Assembly: GCF_009811555.1 (NCBI RefSeq)
Contig: NZ_BLIN01000005.1
Location: 992,001-1,056,000 of the forward strand
Length of the DNA stretch: 64,000 nt
Reading direction: 5' to 3'
From: Streptomyces caniferus
Lineage (GTDB): Bacteria > Actinomycetota > Actinomycetes > Streptomycetales > Streptomycetaceae
The position numbers were made by a program, and so were the translations under genes. The notes below the pieces were generated by a model that saw only the letters and a program-made list of their open reading frames with translations, did not search any database and was not told where the DNA came from. Positions 27,436 through 35,418 of this stretch are shown piece after piece. How positions within the stretch are numbered: the first letter of the stretch is position 1; each line of letters begins with the position of its first letter.

Positions 27436-29070
27436 ATGAATCCCACCGTCGAAGACCGGGTGCCGGTACTCGTCGTGGGCGGGTCCCTGGTCGGCCTGTC
27501 CGCGTCGCTGTTCCTGGGACGCCTGGGTGTCAGACATCTGCTGGTCGAGAAGCACTCGGACACCTCCCGCCACCCGCGCGGGCGGGGCAACAACGTCCGC
27601 ACGATGGAGCTGTTCCGGGTGGCCGGGGCGGAAGCGGGGATCCGCGAGGCCGCGTCGGTCCTGGCCGACAACCACGGGATCCTGCAGGCCCGTTCGCTCA
27701 CCGGCGACGACCAGGAGTGGCTGTTCAAGGAGATCGACCCGGGTGGCGGGCTGGCCCGTATCAGCCCGTCCGCCTGGTGCCTGTGCAGTCAGAACGACCT
27801 GGAGCCGGTACTGGTGCGCTGCGCCCGCGAGCTGGGCGGTGACCTGCGGTTCTCCACCGAGCTGAGCTCCTTCGAGCAGGACTCGCAGGGGGTGCGGGCG
27901 ACGCTGCGGAACCGGGAGACCGGCGAGGTCACCACCGTGCACGCGGACTACCTCATCGCCGCCGACGGCCCCCGCAGCCCGGTGCGCGAGCGGCTGGGCA
28001 TCGGCCAGACGGGCCCCGGCGACCTGTTCCACAACGTGAGCATCACCTTCCGCGCGCCGCAGCTCGCGGACGTCGTGGGCGATCGCCGGTTCATCGCCTG
28101 CTACTTGACCAACCCCGAGGCCGACGGCGCCCTGCTGCCGGTGGACAACAAGGCGGAGTGGGTCTTCCACGCCCCGTGGCACCCCGACACGGGCGAGACC
28201 CTGGAGGACTTCACCGACGAGCGGTGCATCGACCACATCCGCCGGGCAACGGGCGTACCGGACATGGCAGTTGAGATCACGGGCAAGGCCCCGTGGCACG
28301 CCGCCGAGCGGGTCGCGGAGCGGTACGCGGCCGGCCGGGTCTTCCTCGCCGGCGACTCGGCCCACGAGATGTCCCCCACCGGGGCGTTCGGCTCCAACAC
28401 AGGCATCCAGGACGCCCACAACCTCACCTGGAAGCTCGCCGCCGTACTGAACGGCTCGGCGGGCCCGGAGCTGCTGGCGTCCTACGAGGCGGAACGGCAG
28501 CCGGTGGCGCAGGAGACCAGCGCCCGCGCCTCGGCGCGCTCGGCCGAGCACAGCCACCCGGGGTACTCCCCGGCTCCGGGCGCGGGCGGTGGCCGGCAGC
28601 GCGGGGTGCTCACCGTCGCCCTGGGGTACTGCTATCCGCAGGGCGCGGTGGTCGGTGCCGACGCCGACCTGCCGGTGGTCCCCGACCAGATGCGGCTGAC
28701 GGGCGAGCCGGGCACCCGCGCCCCGCACATGTGGGTGCGGGCCGGCGGCGAGCGGCGCTCGACCCTCGATCTGTACGAGAAGTCCTTCGTCCTGCTGACC
28801 GGCTCCGAGGGCGAGATGTGGCGCACCGCGGCCAAAGGCGCCGTCGAGCAGTTCTCCCTCGGGCTGGACTGCTATCAGGTCGGCACGGGGCCGAACGACG
28901 ATCTGATTCCCGAGGACGGCGTGGACTGGGCCGAGAAGCACGGGACGACGTCGGAGGGTGCGGTGCTGGTGCGCCCCGACGGCTTCGTGGCCTGGCGGGC
29001 CGAGGGCCGGGTGGCCGACCCCGAGGCGGCGCTCCGGCAGGTCCTCCAAGCGCTGCTGTGCCGGAGCTGA
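27436..29070 (+). CDS. whiE-ORFVIII: FAD-dependent polyketide hydroxylase (WhiE ORFVIII)
   Basis: 544 residues, PheA/TfdB class of flavin monooxygenase. FAD site VLVVGGSLVGLSASLFLGRLG (residues about 10-30), the DG motif LIAADGPRSPVRERLG, and the GD motif FLAGDSAHEMSPTGAFGSNTGIQDAHNLTWKL, then a thioredoxin-like C-terminal domain. It hydroxylates the polyketide and in S. coelicolor is the divergent last-acting whiE gene. Confidence 0.94.
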   Translation: MNPTVEDRVPVLVVGGSLVGLSASLFLGRLGVRHLLVEKHSDTSRHPRGRGNNVRTMELFRVAGAEAGIREAASVLADNHGILQARSLTGDDQEWLFKEIDPGGGLARISPSAWCLCSQNDLEPVLVRCARELGGDLRFSTELSSFEQDSQGVRATLRNRETGEVTTVHADYLIAADGPRSPVRERLGIGQTGPGDLFHNVSITFRAPQLADVVGDRRFIACYLTNPEADGALLPVDNKAEWVFHAPWHPDTGETLEDFTDERCIDHIRRATGVPDMAVEITGKAPWHAAERVAERYAAGRVFLAGDSAHEMSPTGAFGSNTGIQDAHNLTWKLAAVLNGSAGPELLASYEAERQPVAQETSARASARSAEHSHPGYSPAPGAGGGRQRGVLTVALGYCYPQGAVVGADADLPVVPDQMRLTGEPGTRAPHMWVRAGGERRSTLDLYEKSFVLLTGSEGEMWRTAAKGAVEQFSLGLDCYQVGTGPNDDLIPEDGVDWAEKHGTTSEGAVLVRPDGFVAWRAEGRVADPEAALRQVLQALLCRS

Positions 29071-29278
29071 CCTGCCCGGCAGGCCCCCGTCGCGTGCGGA
29101 CGGCAGGGGCCGGGTGATGTGACGCACGAGGCTGCTGATGGCGGAGGGGCCGGTGGGGTATCCACCGGCCCCTCCGGCGCGCGAACGTATCTTCTGCCCG
29201 TCACCACCGCAGGGGCATCTCGGGACCGCCCCGGCCGCGTCCCGCAACTCGGGGGCCGATTTCCGGTTGAGTCCGGGC

Positions 29279-29614
29279 ATGGATGCCAAGAAGCCCGCCT
29301 CCCACCCCTTTCGGCGCCTCTCGCTCCCCCACCAGCCGCCGGCCCTGCCGCCCCCCGCCCCGCCGGCCCTGCCGCCCCCTGCCCCGCAGGCGCGCCGTCC
29401 GGCCGAGGGAGAGACGCCGATCTTCGACCAGCTGCTCAAGGAGTGGCGCTCGGGGGAGATCCGGCCGGTCGTGTCCTGGCCGGTCGACGATCCGGGGAAG
29501 ATCGGGACGGGTGCCAGGGTTGGGACGGATGATGGCCGTCCGTATCCGCGGACCCGTGACAAGGAGCATGACCGTGAGCCTGTACGACATCCCCCTGCGC
29601 ACCCTGACCGGTGA
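29279..29614 (+). CDS. Proline-rich hypothetical protein
   Basis: About 111 residues. The N-terminal third is a short tandem repeat (PPALPPPAP, repeated twice, also direct at DNA level), followed by PIFDQLLKEWRSGEIRPV, a soluble helical segment common in small Streptomyces proteins. It overlaps the glutathione peroxidase start by 47 bases. The start at ATG 29279 lacks a strong ribosome binding site; function unknown. Confidence 0.4.
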   Translation: MDAKKPASHPFRRLSLPHQPPALPPPAPPALPPPAPQARRPAEGETPIFDQLLKEWRSGEIRPVVSWPVDDPGKIGTGARVGTDDGRPYPRTRDKEHDREPVRHPPAHPDR

Positions 29615-30062
29615 GCCCGCTTCGCTCGCCGACTACCGGGGCAAGGCCCTGCTGGTGGTGAACGTGGCGTCCAAGTGCGGGCTGACCCCGCAGTATTCGG
29701 GGCTGGAGCGGCTTCAGGAGCGCTACGGGGACCGTGGCTTCAGTGTGCTGGGTTTCCCCAGCAACCAGTTCGCGGGCCAGGAGCCCGGCACCGCCGAGGA
29801 GATCGCCGCCTTCTGCTCGGCGACGTACGGCGTGAGCTTCCCGCTGTTCGAGAAGACCGACGTCAACGGCGAGGACCGGCATCCGCTCTACGCGGCGCTG
29901 ACCGGCACCGAGGACGCCGAAGGGGCGGCCGGTGACGTCCAGTGGAACTTCGAGAAGTTCCTGATCGATGCCCAGGGCCGGGTCGCGGGCCGCTTCCGGC
30001 CGCGCACCGAGCCGGAGGCCGAGGAGCTGACCACCGCCATCGAGGCGGCACTGCCGGCCTGA
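29568..30062 (+). CDS. Glutathione peroxidase-family thiol peroxidase
   Basis: 164 residues. The peroxidatic Cys lies in NVASKCGLTPQYSGLE (residue about 35, not selenocysteine), with the conserved FPSNQFAGQEPG and WNFEKFLID blocks completing the Cys-Gln-Trp-Asn active site. Bacterial Cys-GPx usually use thioredoxin or mycothiol. AAGGAG fixes ATG at 29568; the longer frame to 29283 is Pro/Arg-rich. Confidence 0.93.
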   Translation: MTVSLYDIPLRTLTGEPASLADYRGKALLVVNVASKCGLTPQYSGLERLQERYGDRGFSVLGFPSNQFAGQEPGTAEEIAAFCSATYGVSFPLFEKTDVNGEDRHPLYAALTGTEDAEGAAGDVQWNFEKFLIDAQGRVAGRFRPRTEPEAEELTTAIEAALPA

Positions 30063-30117
30063 GGTCCGGTGCCGCGGGGCGGCGGGGCAGGCCAGGAGCG
30101 GCAGGCGCCGGAGCCAA

Positions 30118-30537
30118 TCAGGCGACCGCCGTGCCCGCGGTGTCCGTGAGCCCGGCTGGTCCGGCGGCTCCGTCCGCGTCGTCGTCGCCGCCGGCCTCGT
30201 CGGCCACGACCTCGAAGCTGCCGGTCAGGCCGGTCATCCGCAGCAGCCGCGCGACGCTCCCGCCGCCGGAGACGCCGGTCAGCCGCAGCCGGCCGCCCCG
30301 CTGGCGTGTCCGGTAGCGGGCGCGGCTCAGCAGGGACAGTCCGGCGCAGTCGATGAACGTGACCGCGCGTACGTCGACGACCAGGTCGGTGCCCTGCGTA
30401 CCGGTGATCTCGTCCATCCGGTCGGACAGCACCGACACGGCGAGAATGTCCAGCTCACCGCGGAGTTCCAGCACGGTCGTGCCGCCCGCCGCGCGGCTGG
30501 GCCCCACGAGTCTCGGGTAGTACTGACCTTCATCCAT
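30118..30537 (-). CDS. STAS-domain anti-sigma-factor antagonist-like protein
   Basis: 139 residues. One STAS domain (VLELRGELDILAVSVLSDRM, VDVRAVTFIDCAGLSLLSRA, RLRLTGVSGGGSVARLLRMTGL) with an acidic Asp/Gly tail. The canonical Asp-Ser-Ser-Gly phosphorylation loop reads Asp-Cys-Ala-Gly, so the usual phosphorylatable Ser is missing and control by an anti-sigma kinase is doubtful. ATG at 30537 is preferred over the frame extending to 30657. Confidence 0.85.
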   Translation of the reverse strand: MDEGQYYPRLVGPSRAAGGTTVLELRGELDILAVSVLSDRMDEITGTQGTDLVVDVRAVTFIDCAGLSLLSRARYRTRQRGGRLRLTGVSGGGSVARLLRMTGLTGSFEVVADEAGGDDDADGAAGPAGLTDTAGTAVA

Positions 30538-30657
30538 CGGCCCGGCCCACTTTCGTGCCGAGGCGCGGGATATGGCCACGCGTCTGCGGCGGAGACGTTC
30601 GGAAGGTGTGGGGGGCGCCCGGCGCAATCCGGGCGGGTCGGCCCGTTTCCGGGTCAT

Positions 30658-31117
30658 CGGTAGTGAGGTGACGTGTCGTCCGTGTCCGTGTGTTTCTGCT
30701 GCTGTGCCCGTAGTTGACTACGGCTTACCCGCAGTCCGCGCCCTCAAAGTCCCGGCGCACGCCCGAGCTTCAGGTTGTCTCAAAGTCGCCCCTCGTGGGC
30801 GTGGCCGATATAGGCGGCCGGAACGGCTTCCCGGGGGCGAGCGCAGCGTCGACCACGGCCTGGATGCCGTCGTCGGCGAGCGCAGCGTCCGGCCGGCCGA
30901 CCGGCTGCCCGGCCGGCGACGCCCCCGGTCCCGGCGCGCCCGACCCGACGACGCCGCCCCGACGGCCCCGGCCCAGTCCCCCGGCGACCGGTCCGGCGAG
31001 CGCTCCGCTGACCGCCTGCCCCGGGCACCTCATCCGCATACGCACCCCGAGGCCCCCTAATGGCACTCTTTCGGGCGAATTAGACTGTCCGGACCGCCCG
31101 GAAGTGAGAGGTGCGCC
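30658..31117. other. Gap upstream of the histidine kinase gene
   Basis: No supported gene. Both strands carry only Pro/Gly/Arg-rich frames. A short A/T-richer segment at 31055-31090 is the likely promoter of the kinase gene. Confidence 0.35.
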
Positions 31118-32641
31118 CTGAAGCCGTCGGATCCCGCCGGAGATCTCCCCGAACGCACCGCCCAGAGCCTGCGCGAGCTGGCCGGTGGGCCGATCTCCCG
31201 GCTTCCGCAGCTGTTGGAGGCGATGGTGGCCGTCGGCTCCGACCACGACCTGCGCCGTGCCCTGGGCCGTATCGCCGAGACCGCCGCCTCCCTCACCGGC
31301 GCGCGCCACGCCGCTCTCAGCCTCCCCCGCGAGGAGGGTGACGGCCCCGGCGAGCCGATCACCCACGGCCCCTCCCCCGAAGGCGAGCCGCCCGCCGGGG
31401 GCTTCCTGGAGGTACCGATCCAGGTGCAGGGGGAGCACTTCGGCACGCTGTACGTGGCGGGCAAGAGCGACCGCGAGGCGTTCGGCGACGCGGATCTGCA
31501 CCTGGTACGGGTACTGGCCACCGAGGCCGGCATCGCCCTGAGCAATGCCCGGATGCACTGCGCCGCCCGCCAGCGCCGACGCTGGATCGACGGCGCGGCA
31601 TCCGTCACCACCGCCCTGCTGGCCGGACCCGAGACCGGTTCGACCACCACGAACGCCCTGACCGTGGTCGCGGAGAAGGGCCGGGAGCTGGCCGAGGCGG
31701 CGACCGGAGCGGTCCTGCTGCCACACACCGAGGGCGGCATGGAGGTCGTGGCGATCTCGACCGTGCTGCCCGAGTCCGTACGGGCCGAGGCGCACCGCGG
31801 CCGGATCCCGCCCAAGAGCCCGGTCGTCCACCAGATACACGCCGGGCTCGCGGTCTTCTCCGACGACTTCGCCGACGACCCCCGCTCGATCTCCCCGCTG
31901 TCGCGCCACTACGGCCCGACGATGCTGCTGCCGCTGCGCAGCAACGGGCGGGTGCTGGGCGCGCTCGCGCTGTGCCGGATATCCGGCGACCGCCGCTTCA
32001 GCCACACCGAGCGGACCCTGGGAACACAGTTCGCCGCCCAGGCCGCGGTGGCGCTCGTGCTGGCCGACCGGCACCGTGACCGCGAGCGGCTGGCCGTCTT
32101 CGAGGACCGCGACCGCATCGCCCGCGATCTGCACGATCTGGTCATCCAGCGGCTGTTCGCCACCGGGATGCTGCTGGAGACCGCCCGGCGCAAGGCCCAG
32201 CTGCCGGAGGTGGCGGAGGGGGTCGGCCGGGCGGTCGACGAGCTGGACGCCACGATCCAGGAGATCCGAACGGCGATCATCGCGCTGCAGCAGGGCCCGG
32301 CCGAGGCGCCGCCCGGGCTGCGCACCCGCGTGCTGCGGGAAGCCGCCGCGGCCGGCGCTGCGCTCGGCACCCGGCCGTCGGTCCGGTTCACCGGCCCGGT
32401 CGACACCCAGGTCGACGACAGGAGCGCCCGTGAGCTGCTGGCCGTACTCGGCGAAGCACTGGCGGCGGTGACCACCGGGGCATCGGCACGGCCGGAGCCG
32501 GTCCGGGTGGAGATCACCGTGGACCTCACCGTCCCGCTCCCCGACGGCCGGCCGGGCATCCGGCTGACGGTGACCTGCCCGGACGGCGCCGCCCGGCCCG
32601 TGGTCTGGGAACATCCGCTGCGGGGCGGCCCCGGAGCCTGA
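31118..32641 (+). CDS. GAF-domain sensor histidine kinase, DevS-like (probable CTG start)
   Basis: About 507 residues. Two GAF domains (LLEAMVAVGSDHDLRRALGRIA...; a second from about residue 150 including GRVLGALALCRISGDRRFSHTE) precede the HisKA_3 dimerisation helix with the phosphoacceptor in RDRIARDLHDLVIQRLFATG. The ATPase domain is short: N-box and G-box motifs are hard to see, so kinase activity may be weak. The only ATG start in frame (31214) would cut the conserved N-terminus; the in-frame stop at 31058 and GAGAGG six bases ahead point to CTG at 31118. Confidence 0.82.
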   Translation: MKPSDPAGDLPERTAQSLRELAGGPISRLPQLLEAMVAVGSDHDLRRALGRIAETAASLTGARHAALSLPREEGDGPGEPITHGPSPEGEPPAGGFLEVPIQVQGEHFGTLYVAGKSDREAFGDADLHLVRVLATEAGIALSNARMHCAARQRRRWIDGAASVTTALLAGPETGSTTTNALTVVAEKGRELAEAATGAVLLPHTEGGMEVVAISTVLPESVRAEAHRGRIPPKSPVVHQIHAGLAVFSDDFADDPRSISPLSRHYGPTMLLPLRSNGRVLGALALCRISGDRRFSHTERTLGTQFAAQAAVALVLADRHRDRERLAVFEDRDRIARDLHDLVIQRLFATGMLLETARRKAQLPEVAEGVGRAVDELDATIQEIRTAIIALQQGPAEAPPGLRTRVLREAAAAGAALGTRPSVRFTGPVDTQVDDRSARELLAVLGEALAAVTTGASARPEPVRVEITVDLTVPLPDGRPGIRLTVTCPDGAARPVVWEHPLRGGPGA

Positions 32642-32698
32642 TCGGCCCCCGGCCCGCCCCTGTCGGCACGCCCTGTCGGGTGATGCCCCCGGATTCAC

Positions 32699-32729
32699 TT
32701 GACCTCAACGTTGGTTGAGGTCCTACGTT
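32699..32729 (+). promoter_or_regulatory. SoxR-type promoter of the ABC exporter
   Basis: TTGACC (-35, 32699-32704) and TACGTT (-10, 32724-32729) are separated by 19 bases, the overlong spacing typical of MerR-family activation. The spacer carries the 18-bp palindrome CCTCAACGTTGGTTGAGG (32703-32720), which closely matches the SoxR box. The redox sensor SoxR of streptomycetes is known to switch on an ABC transporter in response to redox-active pigments. Confidence 0.85.
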
Positions 32730-32791
32730 CCTTGTATGTCGCCGGGCACGCACGGCGATCCCGTGACGAACCCCGGCACCTGGAGGCCACG

Positions 32792-34759
32792 ATGGACATG
32801 GAAGTCACCGCCTGGCATGCGCTGCACAGCACGATGACCGCGCAGCAGGGCCGGCGCCGCTTCTCCCGCGGCACCCTGCGCCGCATCACGGCATTCGCCC
32901 GCCCGCACCGCCGTCACCTGGTGTGGTTCCTCGTGCTGAGCACGGCGACCGCGATGCTCGCGGTGGCCACCCCGCTGCTGGCGGGCCGGGTGGTGGACGC
33001 GATCGTGGGCGGCGACTCGGCGTCCCTCGTCGTCCGGCTGTCAGGGCTGATCGCCGTGATCGCGGTCGCCGAGGCAGCTCTGGGGCTGGTGACCCGCTGG
33101 CTGTCGGCGAGCATCGGCGAGGGGCTGATCCTGGACCTGCGGACGACCGTGTACGACCACGTCCAGCGGATGCCCATCGCCTTCTTCACCCGCACCCGCA
33201 CCGGAGCGCTGGTCAGCCGCCTGAACAACGATGTGATCGGCGCCCAGCGGGCCTTCAGCGACACCCTGTCCGGGGTCGTCAGCAATATCGTGACGCTGCT
33301 GCTCACCCTCGTGGTGATGCTCGGTCTGTCCTGGCAGATCACCCTGATCGCGCTGGTGCTGCTGCCGGTGTTCGTGCTGCCCGCCCGCCGGGTCGGCCGC
33401 CGGCTGGCGGATCTGCGCCGGGAGGGCGCCGACCACAACGCGGCGATGGGCACCCAGATGACCGAGCGGTTCTCCGCCCCGGGCGCCACCCTCGTCAAGC
33501 TGATGGGCCGGCCCGCCCGCGAGTCCGCCGAGTTCGCCACCCGGGCCCGCCGGGTGCGCGACATCGGGGTCCGTTCGGCCATGGTCCAGACGTACTTCGT
33601 CACCGCCCTCACTCTCGTCTCCGCCCTGGCGCTGGCCGTCGTCTACGGCCTGGGCGGGTTCCTCGCGCTGCGCGGACAGCTGGAGCCCGGCGCGATCGTC
33701 TCGCTGGCCCTGCTGCTCACCCGGCTCTACGCCCCGCTGACCGCGCTGTCCGGCGCCCATATCGAGGTGATGAGCGCGCTGGTCAGCTTCGAGCGGGTCT
33801 TCGAGGTGCTCGACCTCAAGCCGCTGATCACCGAGAAGCCGGATGCCCGCGCGGTCCCGGAGGGCCCGGTGTCCGTGGAGTTCGACTCCGTCCGCTTCGG
33901 CTACCCGTCCGCCGACAAGGTCTCGCTGGCCTCCCTGGAGGAGGTCGCCACCCTCGACACCCGGGGCGGCGAAGAGGTGCTGCACGGCATCTCCTTCCGC
34001 GCCGAACCCGGCCAGATGGTCGCCCTGGTCGGCTCCTCGGGCGCCGGAAAGTCGACCGTGGCCCAGTTGCTGCCGCGGCTGTACGACACCGACTCCGGCG
34101 CGGTCCGGCTGTCCGGCGTGGACGTCCGCGAGCTGACCGCCGCCTCGCTGCGCGACGTCCTGGGAATGGTCACCCAGGACGGGCACCTCTTCCACGACAC
34201 GATCCGCGCGAACCTGCTGCTGGCCAAGCCGGAGGCGGCCGAGCCGGAGCTGTGGGACGCGCTGCGCCGGGCGCGCCTGGAGGACCTGATCGCCGCACTC
34301 CCCGACGGGCTGGACACCGTCGTCGGCGAGCGGGGCTACCGGCTCTCGGGCGGCGAACGCCAGCGGCTGACCATCGCCCGGCTGCTGCTCGCCCACCCCC
34401 GGGTGGTGATCCTGGACGAGGCCACCGCCCATCTGGACAACACCTCCGAGGCGGCGGTGCAGGAAGCGCTCACCGAGGCGCTGGACGGCCGTACCGCGCT
34501 GGTCATCGCCCACCGGCTGTCGACCGTACGGGCCGCGGACCTGATCCTGGTGGTCGAGGACGGACGGATCGTCGAGCGCGGGACGCACGAGACGCTGCTG
34601 GCCGCCGACGGGCGCTACGCCGAGCTGTACCGGACACAGTTCACCGACTCGGAGGACCGGCGGGAGGCCGCGGAGGAGGCCCGGCGGGCGGACGTCGAGG
34701 GCGCCCGGAGCTCGGATTCCGGCCCGGATGCCGTGCCGGAGTCGGCGCTGGTGAACTGA
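32792..34759 (+). CDS. ABC exporter, fused membrane and ATPase domains
   Basis: 655 residues. An N-terminal six-helix ABC exporter domain (from about residue 40) is followed by the nucleotide-binding domain with Walker A GSSGAGKST, Q-loop VTQDGHLF, signature LSGGERQRL, Walker B VVILDEAT and switch His IAHRLST. It probably exports a small redox-active or toxic compound as a dimer. ATG at 32792 follows TGGAGG; the frame back to 32699 would run through the promoter. A perfect hairpin terminator follows. Confidence 0.93.
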   Translation: MDMEVTAWHALHSTMTAQQGRRRFSRGTLRRITAFARPHRRHLVWFLVLSTATAMLAVATPLLAGRVVDAIVGGDSASLVVRLSGLIAVIAVAEAALGLVTRWLSASIGEGLILDLRTTVYDHVQRMPIAFFTRTRTGALVSRLNNDVIGAQRAFSDTLSGVVSNIVTLLLTLVVMLGLSWQITLIALVLLPVFVLPARRVGRRLADLRREGADHNAAMGTQMTERFSAPGATLVKLMGRPARESAEFATRARRVRDIGVRSAMVQTYFVTALTLVSALALAVVYGLGGFLALRGQLEPGAIVSLALLLTRLYAPLTALSGAHIEVMSALVSFERVFEVLDLKPLITEKPDARAVPEGPVSVEFDSVRFGYPSADKVSLASLEEVATLDTRGGEEVLHGISFRAEPGQMVALVGSSGAGKSTVAQLLPRLYDTDSGAVRLSGVDVRELTAASLRDVLGMVTQDGHLFHDTIRANLLLAKPEAAEPELWDALRRARLEDLIAALPDGLDTVVGERGYRLSGGERQRLTIARLLLAHPRVVILDEATAHLDNTSEAAVQEALTEALDGRTALVIAHRLSTVRAADLILVVEDGRIVERGTHETLLAADGRYAELYRTQFTDSEDRREAAEEARRADVEGARSSDSGPDAVPESALVN

Positions 34760-34766
34760 CGCCGCG

Positions 34767-34802
34767 CCGGAAGGCCCCCGCCTCTTGGCGGGGGCCTTCC
34801 GG
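34767..34802 (+). terminator. Hairpin terminator after the ABC exporter gene
   Basis: CCGGAAGGCCCCCGCC (34767-34782) and GGCGGGGGCCTTCCGG (34787-34802) form a perfect 16-bp stem with a TCTT loop, eight bases after the stop codon. Confidence 0.92.
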
Positions 34803-34820
34803 ATGCCGAAAAATGAGGCG

Positions 34821-35303
34821 ATGACGCAGCGCGCGGAACACTCCACGGTCATGGACCGCCTCGCCCTCGACGATCTGATCACCGGGTACGCCATCGCCGT
34901 GGACGACGGTGACTGGCCCGGCTATCGGGACCTGTTCACCCCGGACGGCCGGGCCGACTACCGCTCCGCGGGCGGCATCGAGGGCGGCGCGGAGGAGATC
35001 GCCTCCTGGCTCGGCGAGATGCTGGGGAACTTCACCATGCGGCAGCATCTGATCGTCAACCGCCGCATCACCCTCGCCCGCCGGGACGGCGCCCCCGGGG
35101 ACACGGCCACGGTCCAGGCCGACTACCTCAACCCGATGCGGCTCACCGGCCCCGAGACAGAGGACGAGGGCGGTCCCACCGCCCCCAACTACACCTGCGC
35201 CGGCCGCTACGAGTTCACCGCCCGGCGCACCGCCGACGGCTGGCGGCTGACCGGCGTCGTCGTCCACGAGAAGTGGCGTGAGGTCTGGCCCGGTGGTGAG
35301 TGA
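34821..35303 (+). CDS. SnoaL/NTF2-like protein
   Basis: 160 residues of the SnoaL_4-type cone fold: RLALDDLITGYAIAVDDGDWPGYRDLFTPDGRADY at the start and TCAGRYEFTARRTADGWRLTGVVVHEKWREVW at the end. The family holds cyclases, dehydratases and hydrolases of small aromatic compounds, with Asp and His lining a cavity; the role here is unknown. ATG at 34821 after GAGGCG is preferred to ATG 34803, which lies at the end of the terminator stem. Confidence 0.82.
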   Translation: MTQRAEHSTVMDRLALDDLITGYAIAVDDGDWPGYRDLFTPDGRADYRSAGGIEGGAEEIASWLGEMLGNFTMRQHLIVNRRITLARRDGAPGDTATVQADYLNPMRLTGPETEDEGGPTAPNYTCAGRYEFTARRTADGWRLTGVVVHEKWREVWPGGE

Positions 35304-35418
35304 CCGCCCCGGCCGTCCGTCGCCCGGTTCGGCCGTTGCGGCGACCCCTCTTTCGTTGATCGGCCCCTCCGCGCACACTGGCGGTCCGACCGGCCGGGAC
35401 CGACACCAGGGAGGCCGC

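Noticed and set aside
29340..29400. Short tandem repeat CCGGCCCTGCCGCCCC... as a possible regulatory or CRISPR-like repeat
   Set aside because: Only two imperfect units, explained by Pro/Ala repeats in a coding frame. No CRISPR array was seen anywhere.
27187..29562. 791-codon minus-strand frame
   Set aside because: Antisense to the FAD hydroxylase; low-complexity and no motif.
30770..32698. 642-codon minus-strand frame
   Set aside because: Antisense to the GAF histidine kinase. Its C-terminal 80 residues extend into the gap at 30770-31060 but show no family or start signal.
33041..34894. 617-codon minus-strand frame
   Set aside because: Antisense to the ABC exporter gene, whose Walker and signature motifs are unambiguous.
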